The notes under the pieces were generated by a model. That model did not search any database, was not told where the DNA came from, and saw only the letters and a list, made by a program, of their open reading frames with translations. A program made the position numbers and the translations under genes. A stretch of DNA of 64,000 nucleotides, taken from positions 558,001-622,000 of the forward strand of contig JAUXVF010000031.1 in assembly GCA_030680355.1 (NCBI GenBank), given 5' to 3'. Shown here piece after piece: positions 49,437 through 57,127 of this stretch. How positions within the stretch are numbered: the stretch's first letter is position 1; every line of letters begins with the position of its first letter. Source of the DNA: Caulobacter sp. Its GTDB lineage: Bacteria > Pseudomonadota > Alphaproteobacteria > Caulobacterales > Caulobacteraceae.

Positions 49437-49474
49437 CGGGCGCGCTGCTCGCAGCTCTTCAGGGCAAAATAATC

Positions 49475-49581
49475 GTCATCCTGAGCAGCCGCGAAGCGGC
49501 GTGTCGAAGGACGCGCTCTGCCTCAGCGCGGAGACCACCCTGCGTCCTTCGCCACGGGCCTTCGGTCCTGCTCAGGATGAC
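49475..49581. repeat. Large intergenic inverted repeat (GTCATCCTGAGC type)
   Basis: Perfect 13-bp arms (gtcatcctgagca at 49475-49487; complement at 49569-49581) enclose about 80 bp that hold GAAGCGGCGTGTCGAAGGAC, a 22-bp stretch also found at 39818-39839 before the DUF418 gene. This kind of inverted repeat is scattered between genes in many proteobacteria. It follows ilvD and may end its transcript. Confidence 0.8.
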
Positions 49582-49627
49582 TTGCAGGGGTGATGTCCTG
49601 GAAATCAGGTGAGGGTCCGCGAACCCA

Positions 49628-50314
49628 TCACCCCAGCGGACTGACCCCGAACAGCATCGGGTGGGCCCAGACCAGGGCCGCCCAGACGACCAGCGCCAGC
49701 AGAATCCGCCACCAGCCGATCTCGCTGATCGAGAGTGTCTGGCGGCCGGTCAGGATGGCGGCGAACGGCAGGCTCGAGGTCTGGCTGGCGAAGGCGGTCC
49801 ATTTGTCGCCCAGGGCCTTCTTGCGTTTGGCGTCGATGCTGGCGGTGCCGAGCACGGCCAGGGCCAGCAGTGAGCCGAACAGGATCAGGCTGGGCTCGTC
49901 GCCGTTGGCCAGCAGATGGGCGCCGCCCCAGACCGCCACGCCCCACAGGAAGGGATGGCGGCTGATCCGCAGCATGCCCTTGATGACGTCGGGCTTGTCG
50001 AGGCTGCCCTCCTGTTTGACGCTGGTCGGGTTGGGCGTGGTCAGGCCGGGCACGACCAGCAGCAACGCCAGCAGCATCAGGGCCAGGGCGGCGTGGCGCG
50101 CGCCCGGTCCCAGATCCCAATAGACCGGTCCCATGCCGCGGGCCTGGGCGTAGGCCATGCTGAGCCAGACGATGCCGGCGACCGAGGCCAGCGAGAACAG
50201 GCCCATGAAGGCGCCTTCGCCGGTCACCTTGACGATGGCCCCGCGCAGGGCGGTGCCCGACACCAGCAGGTGGAGCAGCACGAAAAAGGCGGCGGCGGCG
50301 ATCAGTGTGGTCAT
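49628..50314 (-). CDS. NnrU family membrane protein
   Basis: This 228-residue polytopic protein matches NnrU/MAPEG-neighbouring proteins linked to nitric oxide metabolism in denitrifiers. It reads LLHLLVSGTALRGAIVKVTG, GEGAFMGLFSLASVAGIVWL, PNPTSVKQ, and GMLRISRHPFLWGVAVWGGA, the last (I-x-RHP) being the conserved C-half motif shared with isoprenylcysteine methyltransferase-like proteins. No denitrification gene is nearby, so a link to NO is not supported here. It starts at the ATG 50314. Confidence 0.88.
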   Translation of the reverse strand: MTTLIAAAAFFVLLHLLVSGTALRGAIVKVTGEGAFMGLFSLASVAGIVWLSMAYAQARGMGPVYWDLGPGARHAALALMLLALLLVVPGLTTPNPTSVKQEGSLDKPDVIKGMLRISRHPFLWGVAVWGGAHLLANGDEPSLILFGSLLALAVLGTASIDAKRKKALGDKWTAFASQTSSLPFAAILTGRQTLSISEIGWWRILLALVVWAALVWAHPMLFGVSPLG

Positions 50315-50370
50315 CTCAATCCTCCCCAGGTCAATGACGGGAGGGTGCGCCCATGAATTTACGCTGTCAA

Positions 50371-51075
50371 TTATAGGAGTCGGGGCGGGCCATCGTCCGG
50401 GTCGAACCCGGCGTCGTCATCATCGTTGTCGTCGTTGCCGTCCTGCCGGTCATCGTCGGCGTCGTCCCAAGGGGGCGGCTCCTCTCTTGGTGGCGGGGGC
50501 GCCGCGACCGGCGTCTGAGTCGGCGCGGGCGCGGGTGTGGCGACCGGGGGCGGTGGGCGGCGCAGGATGGCCTCGACCCTGGCCAGCCAGCGGTTGGCCT
50601 CCTGGATGGCGGCGCGCGGTGACCAGTCGTCCCGGCGGGCGGAGTCGGCGCTCAGCCACAGGTCCATTTCGAAATCGGGAAAGCGAGCATCGTCGAAGAC
50701 CAGCCGAAGCGTCACCTGGCCGGCGGAGGACACCATCTGGTCCAGGGCCCGGCGGGGCTCGCCGCGGAACACACGGCCCGCCACCTGGCCGTCGATGATC
50801 AGCTCGGCCCCGGTCAATTCATGGATCTTGTAGACCAGGCACCAGTCTCCGCGGTCCCAGGTCACCCCGACAAGGCCCGTCGAGAAGGACATCGCCGCGC
50901 CCCGCCCGCGCCCAAGGGCCATGATCATGGCCTCGGGTTCGGCGAGCAGCACGCGCTTGAGGGCGCGCCGCAGGCGGCGCGGTTCGTCGAGAAACCAGAT
51001 GGCGAGACTGCCCAGGAAGGTCACGGCGGCGCCGGCCAGCCCAAGCATCAACAACAGGCGCGCCATGTCGGTCAT
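50371..51075 (-). CDS. Membrane-anchored protein with Pro-rich and acidic C-terminal tail
   Basis: I recognise no family. The 234-residue protein has one N-terminal helix (LLLMLGLAGAAVTFLGSLAI), then a soluble alpha/beta domain to about residue 165 (AMIMALGRGRGAAMSFSTGL, GVTWDRGDWCLVYKIHELTG, FPDFEMDLWLSADSARRDDW). A Pro-rich stretch (PPPPVATPAPAPTQ) and a tail of mostly Asp/Asn (QDGNDDNDDDDAGFDPDDG) follow. The acidic tail could bind cations or a basic partner. The ATG at 51075 has no strong ribosome site. Confidence 0.75.
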   Translation of the reverse strand: MTDMARLLLMLGLAGAAVTFLGSLAIWFLDEPRRLRRALKRVLLAEPEAMIMALGRGRGAAMSFSTGLVGVTWDRGDWCLVYKIHELTGAELIIDGQVAGRVFRGEPRRALDQMVSSAGQVTLRLVFDDARFPDFEMDLWLSADSARRDDWSPRAAIQEANRWLARVEAILRRPPPPVATPAPAPTQTPVAAPPPPREEPPPWDDADDDRQDGNDDNDDDDAGFDPDDGPPRLL

Positions 51076-51113
51076 GGCGTCATCCTAGCCGGATTCCCGT
51101 CGGCGCCAGAGGT

Positions 51114-51479
51114 CTAGAAAACAACCTGCTCCTCGCCCCACCACAGTGGCGATCGGGTCAGGTCAATGAAGCGTTTCTCGTCGTCCAGCAGCAGCCGGCC
51201 GGCCGCGCGGGCGGCGGGGTTGTCGGCGTTGGCGGCCAGGTCGTCGAAACTGTCCCACCACAGCTCGGCGACGCCGTCATAGCCCTCCGGTCCGCCCCGC
51301 GAGGCGCGCGTATCGGCGCTGATTTCGAGCGGGAAGCTGTGCATCTGCACGTAGCGACGGATGCGCAGGGCGTCCTTTACGCTGGCGACCAGCGGGGCGT
51401 GGGTGTCGCGCCAGTAGGCCTGGAAGGCGTCGCGGGTGAAGTCCGCCCGCCGGGTCAGGCAGAAGGTCAGCTTGATCAC
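51114..51479 (-). CDS. EthD domain protein
   Basis: This 121-residue dimeric ferredoxin-like-fold protein of the EthD family reads IKLTFCLTRRADFTRDAFQA, YWRDTHAPLV (the YW-x-x-x-HxP hallmark), IRRYVQMHSF and YDGVAELWWDSFDDLAA. EthD proteins occur in degradative clusters and some are dehydratases or cyclases; no partner enzyme is here. The GTG start at 51479 overlaps the stop of the exonuclease III gene by 4 bp, so they are co-translated without an obvious functional link. Confidence 0.88.
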   Translation of the reverse strand: MIKLTFCLTRRADFTRDAFQAYWRDTHAPLVASVKDALRIRRYVQMHSFPLEISADTRASRGGPEGYDGVAELWWDSFDDLAANADNPAARAAGRLLLDDEKRFIDLTRSPLWWGEEQVVF

Positions 51480-52255
51480 AGGGTCAGCTCGATGACGACC
51501 GGCACATGGTCGGACGGCTTTTCCCGCCCGCGCACGTCACGATGGATCTCGAACCCGGTCAGGCGATCAGCGGCCTGGGGGGAGAGCAGGGCGTGGTCGA
51601 TGCGGATGCCATGGTTCCGGGGCCAGGCGCCGGCCTGGTAGTCCCAGAAGGTGTAGCCGCCCGCTGCGCCATCCATCTGCATATAGGCGTCAGTCAGGCC
51701 GAGGTTCTGCATCGCCTGCCAGGCGGCGCGGCTCTCAGGCTGGAAAAGGGCGTCGCCGAGCCAGCCCTCGGGCTTGTCGGCGTCCTCGCGGCGGGGGATG
51801 ACGTTGTAGTCGCCGGCGATGACCAGCGGTTCCTCGAACTTCAGCAGGCCGGCGGCGTGGGTGCGCAGCCGCTCCATCCAGGCGAGCTTGTAGGCGAACT
51901 TGTCGGTCCCGATCGGATTGCCGTTGGGTAGGTAGATGCCGACCATCCGAACCGGAACCGGGCCGGAAATCACCGCCTCGATATAGCGGGCCTGCTCGTC
52001 GCCATCATCGCCGGGCAGGCCGCGGCGGATGTCTTCCATCGGCGTCTTCGAGAGCATGGCCACGCCGTTGTAGGTCTTCTGGCCGTGGACGGCGACGTTG
52101 TAGCCGAGCCTTTCAAAGGCTTCGGCGGGGAACTTTTCGTCGACGCATTTGATTTCCTGCAGGACCGCCACGTCGGGCGCGGCTTCCTCGAACCAGTCCA
52201 ATACAGTCTGCAGGCGAGCATTGATCGAATTAACGTTCCAGGTGGCGAGGCGCAT
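51476..52255 (-). CDS. xth: Exodeoxyribonuclease III
   Basis: This 259-residue AP endonuclease / 3'-5' exonuclease belongs to base excision repair. It follows the ExoIII pattern: RLATWNVNSINARLQTVLDW, APDVAVLQEIKCVDEKFPAE (metal Glu), GVAMLSKTP, VVGIYLPNG-like MVGIYLPNGNPIGTDKFAYK, IAGDYNVIPRREDADKP (catalytic Asp-Tyr-Asn), and the closing GIRIDHALLSPQ and KPSDHVPVVIEL. The ATG at 52255 is the family start. The gene is divergent from a small membrane protein gene 36 bp away. Confidence 0.95.
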   Translation of the reverse strand: MRLATWNVNSINARLQTVLDWFEEAAPDVAVLQEIKCVDEKFPAEAFERLGYNVAVHGQKTYNGVAMLSKTPMEDIRRGLPGDDGDEQARYIEAVISGPVPVRMVGIYLPNGNPIGTDKFAYKLAWMERLRTHAAGLLKFEEPLVIAGDYNVIPRREDADKPEGWLGDALFQPESRAAWQAMQNLGLTDAYMQMDGAAGGYTFWDYQAGAWPRNHGIRIDHALLSPQAADRLTGFEIHRDVRGREKPSDHVPVVIELTL

Positions 52256-52291
52256 TGACGGCTCCGGCTGCGACAGTGAAGGCTAGAGCCC

Positions 52292-52630
52292 ATGGCGACG
52301 GGGCTCAAGATAGACGACATACTCGACCGGCGGACGCGGCTCATCCTTTTGATCCTCGCGACCCTGGCGTGCGCCGCCCTGCTGCCGCTGGGGGCGATCG
52401 GGGCGTTGTTCTCACCGCTGGTCTTCGACGAGCGAGGGAATCTTCTCAACCCTTTGGCCTGGCTTGGTTTTGTGCTGATGATCGGCTTCTGGATCGTCTG
52501 TATCGTCGGGCCTTTCGCCGCCTGGATCGCCTGGCGGCGAGGGCGCGAGCGGCTGGCCTGGGCGGCGGTCAGCGCGCCGGCGCTCTGGGCCCTGGCCACG
52601 GTGACGGTGCTTCAGTTCGTGCCGGGCTGA
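52292..52630 (+). CDS. Small membrane protein of unknown function
   Basis: This 112-residue protein has three hydrophobic segments (LILLILATLACAALLPLGAI, LAWLGFVLMIGFWIVCIVG, WAAVSAPALWALATVTVLQF) and a short charged N terminus (MATGLKIDDILDRRTR). No family is recognised. The last 19 bp overlap the end of the convergent alpha/beta hydrolase gene. The ATG at 52292 has a weak upstream purine stretch. Confidence 0.72.
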   Translation: MATGLKIDDILDRRTRLILLILATLACAALLPLGAIGALFSPLVFDERGNLLNPLAWLGFVLMIGFWIVCIVGPFAAWIAWRRGRERLAWAAVSAPALWALATVTVLQFVPG

Positions 52631-53589
52631 GCCTTGATGAAATCGGCGATAGCCTCGACCACCCCCGGCGCCAGCGGCAGGGACGGGTCGGCGTAGTTGG
52701 CCTGGGTTTCGGCCCGGTCCCGCGATCCGGCCTTCAGGATGTGATTGACCCCCGACAGGATGACCAGTTTCGCGTTCGGCTGGGCGGCGGCCAGCCGTTC
52801 GGCGTCGGCGACGGAGACCTGGATGTCGCTGTCGCCCTGCAGCAGCAGGATCGGCCCGGCATAGGCCGCGGCCAGTTTCGCTGGGTCATGTTTGAACATC
52901 TCGATCAGGAAGCCCTGGATGTTGGGCCGGAACAGGCTGAGTAGCGCCGGATGCATAGCTGTCGTGTCGACGGGTTTTTCCGCTTCCAGCGCGTCGATGG
53001 CGGGGAGAGCCTGATCCAGCAACGGGGCGTTGGCCGGATTGGCCTTGAGCTGTTCGCGCAGGGCATCGCTGAACCTTCGACCGGGGGCTGAGATCAGGAT
53101 GAGACCGCAGAGGTCCGTCGAGTCGCGGGCCGCCAGCAGGGCGACCAGCGCCCCTTCGCTGTGGCCTTCCAGCCAGACGCATGGCGCGCCGGTCTCGGTC
53201 TTGAGTTTTGCCGCCCAGGCGTGGGCGTCGGCTGCCAGATCCGCCACGGTCACCGCGTTGGGGTCGGCGGCGGCAAGCCCGCTGGCAAACATGCCGCGCT
53301 TGTCGACACGCAGGGAGGTGACCCCTTGTGCCGCTAGCCCCTCGGCCATCAGCCGATAGGTCGAACCGCTGACGCCGAGCGGGTTATTGCCATTGCGGTC
53401 GGTCGGTCCCGAGCCGACCAGCATCAGCACCGCCGGGCCACCGGCGCCGGCCACTGGGGTTAACATCGTCCCCTTCAGCGGTCCGGGACCGCCCGGAATC
53501 TCGACAAAGGTCTCGACCGGGCCGGCGATCGCGGCGGCGGGAACGAGGGCGGCGAAGGCCGCGATCAGGGCGAGGTTTCCGAGACGCAT
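52612..53589 (-). CDS. Alpha/beta hydrolase (exported)
   Basis: This 325-residue exported hydrolase has a signal peptide (MRLGNLALIAAFAALVPAAA, cleavage near IAG-PV). It has the oxyanion region VLMLVGSGPTDRNGNNP, the nucleophile elbow WLEGHSEGALVALLAA (Ser in GHSEG), an acid in ILLLQGDSDIQVSVADA and the catalytic His in VILSGVNHILKAGSR. It resembles bacterial serine-aminopeptidase-like/BAAT-type esterases. The substrate is unknown. It lies 9 bp downstream of the SdpI-family gene and is probably co-transcribed with sdpR-sdpI. Confidence 0.87.
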   Translation of the reverse strand: MRLGNLALIAAFAALVPAAAIAGPVETFVEIPGGPGPLKGTMLTPVAGAGGPAVLMLVGSGPTDRNGNNPLGVSGSTYRLMAEGLAAQGVTSLRVDKRGMFASGLAAADPNAVTVADLAADAHAWAAKLKTETGAPCVWLEGHSEGALVALLAARDSTDLCGLILISAPGRRFSDALREQLKANPANAPLLDQALPAIDALEAEKPVDTTAMHPALLSLFRPNIQGFLIEMFKHDPAKLAAAYAGPILLLQGDSDIQVSVADAERLAAAQPNAKLVILSGVNHILKAGSRDRAETQANYADPSLPLAPGVVEAIADFIKAQPGTN

Positions 53590-53598
53590 GGTCAGCTC

Positions 53599-54270
53599 CT
53601 AGACGGTGTTGCGTTCAGGGTCGGCGCGCCAGACTCGCCAGCTTTCGAACACCGTCGTTCCGGCGATCAGCAGAACCGCGCCGACCAGAACCTGCATGGC
53701 CAGCGGCTGTGGCGCGGCGGGGGCAAGGATCATCCCCGCCAGACCGCCCCAGAAGAACAGCCGCCCGCCCAGGCGATTGGACTTCTCCCAGGCCAGGCGG
53801 CTGGTCAGGCTCCAGGGCGTGCGGACCCCGACCAGCGCGTTGGGCGCGACCTTGCCCATGAACGCGCCGATGGCCACGAACAGGGCGCAGATGGCCATCA
53901 ACACCAGACCCAGCCCGTGATCGGCGGCCCCGGCCCCGGCGATGGCCAGGCCGCCCATCATCGCGGCGATGATGCAGGTCGCGGTGACCAGAACCGTCTG
54001 GGCCCAGGCCAACCCCCGTCGCCGCGCCGCATCCGCCTCGCGCCGCGCTGCGCTCATCGCAAGGGCGCCACCGGCGACCAGGGTCAGCACGGCCAGACCG
54101 CCGATGACCAGGGCCATCTCGCCGCGTCCGCCCCAGCGGTCGACCTCGCCGGTGATATTGAAATGCATTGCGATGGGACCGGTCGAGCCGCGGGTCCAGA
54201 CCAGCAGGGCCAGAAGGGCCTGGGCGGCGGCGGCGGCGAGGACGGCGGGACGCGGGATGAAGCGGGTCAC
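53599..54270 (-). CDS. SdpI-family membrane protein (DUF1648 + SdpI)
   Basis: This 223-residue membrane protein has the DUF1648 motif IAMHFNITGEVDRWGGRGEM after the first helix and the SdpI signature KVAPNALVGVRTPWSLTSRL plus AWEKSNRLGGRLFFWGG later. SdpI of Bacillus protects against the SdpC toxin and sequesters the repressor SdpR at the membrane. No sdpC-like toxin gene is visible nearby, so the trigger is unknown. The GTG start at 54270 lies 2 bp after the sdpR stop. Confidence 0.9.
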   Translation of the reverse strand: MTRFIPRPAVLAAAAAQALLALLVWTRGSTGPIAMHFNITGEVDRWGGRGEMALVIGGLAVLTLVAGGALAMSAARREADAARRRGLAWAQTVLVTATCIIAAMMGGLAIAGAGAADHGLGLVLMAICALFVAIGAFMGKVAPNALVGVRTPWSLTSRLAWEKSNRLGGRLFFWGGLAGMILAPAAPQPLAMQVLVGAVLLIAGTTVFESWRVWRADPERNTV

Positions 54271-54272
54271 GG

Positions 54273-54560
54273 TCAGGTCTCCTGGGGTTTGGCGGCGGGA
54301 TCACCCGTCCGGACGAGATCCATTAGAAAGGCCAGGGCCTCCTCGACCGCCGAGATGTTGAGCCGGTAGCGGATCGACGCCCCCGCCCGCTCGGCGTCCA
54401 CCAGGCCGGCCTCCTTGAGGGCGGTCAGGTGACCGGTGACGGTGGGCCAGGCCATGTCGAACTCGGCGGCGATGTCGCCGGACGCCAGCGGCCCGGCGCG
54501 CAGCATGTCGATGATGCGGCGGCGGACGGGATGGGCGAGGGCCTTGAACAGCAGGTTCAT
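54273..54560 (-). CDS. SdpR-like ArsR-family repressor
   Basis: This 95-residue winged-helix repressor reads NLLFKALAHPVRRRIIDMLR, GDIAAEFDMAWPTVTGHLTA (recognition helix), LKEAGLVDAERAGASIRYRL, NISAVEEALAFLMDLV. It has no metal-binding cysteines, in line with SdpR/auto-repressor ArsR proteins that are controlled by membrane sequestration. It leads an operon with the SdpI-like gene. A perfect inverted repeat at 54573-54592 sits 12 bp upstream of its ATG and is the obvious operator. Confidence 0.92.
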   Translation of the reverse strand: MNLLFKALAHPVRRRIIDMLRAGPLASGDIAAEFDMAWPTVTGHLTALKEAGLVDAERAGASIRYRLNISAVEEALAFLMDLVRTGDPAAKPQET

Positions 54561-54572
54561 AGGCCGAAGACT

Positions 54573-54592
54573 AATTAGGAATAAACCTAATT
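54573..54592. promoter_or_regulatory. Operator of the sdpR-sdpI operon
   Basis: Perfect inverted repeat aattagg-aataaa-cctaatt in an otherwise GC-rich region, immediately upstream of the SdpR-like gene. The AT-rich core can also act as promoter -10. It fits ArsR-type operators (ATTAG...CTAAT). Confidence 0.75.
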
Positions 54593-54635
54593 GCAAGGCG
54601 TGGCTGGTCGAGGCAACGACCGCCTCGCCGTCTGA

Positions 54636-54968
54636 CTAGATGGAGAAGCTGACGCCGCAGCCGCAGCTGGAGCGGGCGTTGGGATTGCGGATGCGGAACT
54701 CGGCGCTGGCCAGTTCGTCGACGAAGTCGATCACCGACCCCTTCAGCATGGCCATCGACATGGGATCGATCAGGGCGGCGACGCCGTCGCGTTCGATCCG
54801 CAGGTCTTCCGCCTCGCCGTCCTCGACCAGATCGAAGCGATACTGGAATCCGGAGCAGCCGCCGCCGTCCACCGCGACGCGGAGCATCAGCGGACGACCT
54901 TCGGTCTCGCCAATGGCGCGGATCCGGCGGGCGGCTTGTTCAGACAGGGTTACGGATGTGTCGGTCAT
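54636..54968 (-). CDS. erpA: A-type iron-sulfur cluster carrier (ErpA-like)
   Basis: This 110-residue HesB/IscA-family protein holds and hands over Fe-S clusters to target enzymes. The three cysteine ligands are Cys38 ([13 protein letters not shown]), Cys102 and Cys104 ([14 protein letters not shown]). ErpA and IscA are hard to tell apart by sequence alone; the isolated gene away from an isc/suf cluster favours ErpA. Fe-S clients in this window include CysI, CysH and IlvD. The start is the ATG at 54968, divergent from dgt. Confidence 0.93.
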   Translation of the reverse strand: MTDTSVTLSEQAARRIRAIGETEGRPLMLRVAVDGGGCSGFQYRFDLVEDGEAEDLRIERDGVAALIDPMSMAMLKGSVIDFVDELASAEFRIRNPNARSSCGCGVSFSI

Positions 54969-55046
54969 GGCTGTGGAAAACTCGCTTCTCCCCTATATGT
55001 GCACCCCCGCGCCCCGGGGAAAGGGGTGATCGACCAAGGCCGCGCG

Positions 55047-56231
55047 ATGTCGACCCTGTTTCAGCCCCCGCCGCGCGCCCCCTGGGCGGAGACTCCGGCC
55101 CTGACCAAGGGGCGACAGCACCCGGGTCCGGAGAGCCGCACTCGCACCCCGTTCGCCCGTGACCGCGACCGCATCATCCACTGCACCGCCTTCCGCCGGT
55201 TGAAGGAAAAGACCCAGGTCTTCGTGGCCCACGAAGGGGACCACTACCGCACCCGCCTGACCCATTCGCTCGAGGTGGCCCAGATCGCCCGGTCGATCTC
55301 GACGGCCCTGGGCCTGGACAACGACCTGGCCGAGACCGTGGCCCTGGCCCACGACCTGGGCCATCCGCCCTTTGGCCATGCCGGGGAGGACCAGCTCGAC
55401 GAGAGCATGCGGCCGTGGGGCGGTTTTGATCACAACGTCCAGACCTTCCGCGTGGTGGCCAAGCTGGAGCATCGGTATCCCGACTTCGAGGGGCTGAACC
55501 TGACGTGGGAGACCCTGGAAGGGGTCATCAAACACAATGGGCCGGTGACCGGAAAGCTGTCCCGGCCGTCCTGGGAGATGATCAAGGATTTCGACCAGGC
55601 CTGGAGCCTGCGGCTCGACAGCTGGGCCTCGGCCGAGGCCCAGGTCGCCGCCGTCGCCGACGACATCGCCTACAACAACCACGACGTCGACGACGGTCTG
55701 CAGGCGGGCCTGTTCCGGCTCGAGGACCTGCTCGACGTTCCGCTGATCGGGCCGATCCTGCACGGCGTGAGGGCCGAGCGTCCCGACCTCGACGAGCGGC
55801 TGACCCGGCTCGAGGCCGTTCGCCGGATGATCGGGGCGATGATCGACGACGTCATGGGCGAGACCCTGCGGCGGGCTCATGCCACCGGCGTGGCCTCGCC
55901 GGACGATGTTCGCGGCCTCGACCACGCCCTGGTCGCCTTCTCGCCGGACATGCTGGCCGACCTCGCCCGGCTGCGCGCCTTCCTGATGGAGCACATGTAC
56001 CGCCACTGGAAGGTCAATCGCACCCGCAGTCAGGCCCGGCGCATCCTGGCCGAGATGTTCTCGCTGTTCACCGCCGAGCCGGAGGTTCTGCCGAGCGAAT
56101 GGAACGCCCTGTCGCGCAACCGCGATGAGGCGGCCCGTGCCCGTGTGGTCTGCGACTACATCGCCGGTATGACCGACCGGTTCGCCATCGAGGAGCACCG
56201 CCGGCTGTTCCAGATGGAATCCTGGACCTGA
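55047..56231 (+). CDS. dgt: Deoxyguanosinetriphosphate triphosphohydrolase-like protein
   Basis: This 394-residue HD-superfamily dNTP triphosphohydrolase reads [37 protein letters not shown] (first metal His), [20 protein letters not shown] (HD pair) and [20 protein letters not shown] (distal Asp). It is the shorter proteobacterial form that cuts dNTPs to nucleoside and triphosphate and often has relaxed base specificity. The ATG at 55047 is the family start; an open frame upstream overlaps erpA. It heads a co-directional run up to pcm. Confidence 0.93.
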   Translation: MSTLFQPPPRAPWAETPALTKGRQHPGPESRTRTPFARDRDRIIHCTAFRRLKEKTQVFVAHEGDHYRTRLTHSLEVAQIARSISTALGLDNDLAETVALAHDLGHPPFGHAGEDQLDESMRPWGGFDHNVQTFRVVAKLEHRYPDFEGLNLTWETLEGVIKHNGPVTGKLSRPSWEMIKDFDQAWSLRLDSWASAEAQVAAVADDIAYNNHDVDDGLQAGLFRLEDLLDVPLIGPILHGVRAERPDLDERLTRLEAVRRMIGAMIDDVMGETLRRAHATGVASPDDVRGLDHALVAFSPDMLADLARLRAFLMEHMYRHWKVNRTRSQARRILAEMFSLFTAEPEVLPSEWNALSRNRDEAARARVVCDYIAGMTDRFAIEEHRRLFQMESWT

Positions 56232-56383
56232 TTGGCGCCGATTAAGCTTTTGGTAGCCTCAAATTAACTGATCGGTAGCGATCTTGCGGCTCTGGCGGCG
56301 CAGCGCCGCGCTTCGGTAGACTGGATGAAGCTGGCGCGCGATTCGCCGCGGCCTTCGGTTTGCCGCTCCCTGGAGCCTGTTTG

Positions 56384-57127
56384 ATGTCGAATTCCGATCG
56401 TGGCGCTTATACGCCCCCGACCGATTCTCCCCTGAGCTTTGACGCCCGCCAGCCAGTGCGCGGAGGGGGACCCAATTCGTCGACGCTGATGATCAGCGCC
56501 GTGATCCTGGTGGTGCTGATCGCCGGAGCTGGATTTTGGCTCTACAAGGACGGCGGTCGCGGCGCCAATGACGAGCCCCAGCCCGTGGGCGCGGCGGTCG
56601 CCGAGGCCAAGGCGCCGCCCCCGGAGCAGGCGCAGCCGGAAGACGCCAACACCAGCCTGCAGATCTACAAGCACGATGATCTCGCCGAGACCGATCCCAC
56701 ATTCACGCCCGGCCCCGAACCTGTTCAGGCCCGGCCGGTGACGCCGGTGGCGGCCGCTGAACTGCGCCCCGCCCAGCCGGCGGCCCAACCGACCCCGTCC
56801 CACACCGTCACCGGGCCGCCCAAGCCGGTGACCGTTGCGGTGGCCGCCAAACCCGCGGTCGCGCCGGTCGTCCCGGCCAAAACAACCGGCACGTCGATCG
56901 TCCAGATCGGCGCCTTCTCCTCCGAGGCTCTGGCCGACCGCGGCTGGAGCGACGCCGCGGCGGTGTCGCCCGGCCTCGCCGCCGGCAAGGGCAAGCGCGT
57001 CGAGCCGATCGATAAGGACGGCAAGACCCTCTACCGGACCTCGGTGACCGGCTTCGCCAGCCGGGCCGACGCCCTGACCTTCTGTGACAGCCTCAAGGGC
57101 GCTGGTAAGAGCTGCTTCGTCCGGTGA
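56384..57127 (+). CDS. SPOR-domain membrane protein
   Basis: This 247-residue bitopic protein has a cytoplasmic tail of about 33 residues, one membrane helix (TLMISAVILVVLIAGAGFWL), a disordered Pro/Ala-rich periplasmic linker, and a C-terminal SPOR domain of about 75 residues (SIVQIGAFSSEALADRGWSD, LYRTSVTGFASRADALTFCD, CFVR end). SPOR domains bind denuded glycan strands at the division site, so the protein probably localises to the septum. The ATG at 56384 follows a TGGAG. The stop overlaps the GTG start of nagZ, a peptidoglycan-recycling gene. Confidence 0.9.
   Translation: MSNSDRGAYTPPTDSPLSFDARQPVRGGGPNSSTLMISAVILVVLIAGAGFWLYKDGGRGANDEPQPVGAAVAEAKAPPPEQAQPEDANTSLQIYKHDDLAETDPTFTPGPEPVQARPVTPVAAAELRPAQPAAQPTPSHTVTGPPKPVTVAVAAKPAVAPVVPAKTTGTSIVQIGAFSSEALADRGWSDAAAVSPGLAAGKGKRVEPIDKDGKTLYRTSVTGFASRADALTFCDSLKGAGKSCFVR

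Noticed and set aside
49437-49627. Possible small gene after ilvD
   Set aside because: The stretch is explained by the 13-bp inverted repeat element; the frames across it are repeat translations.
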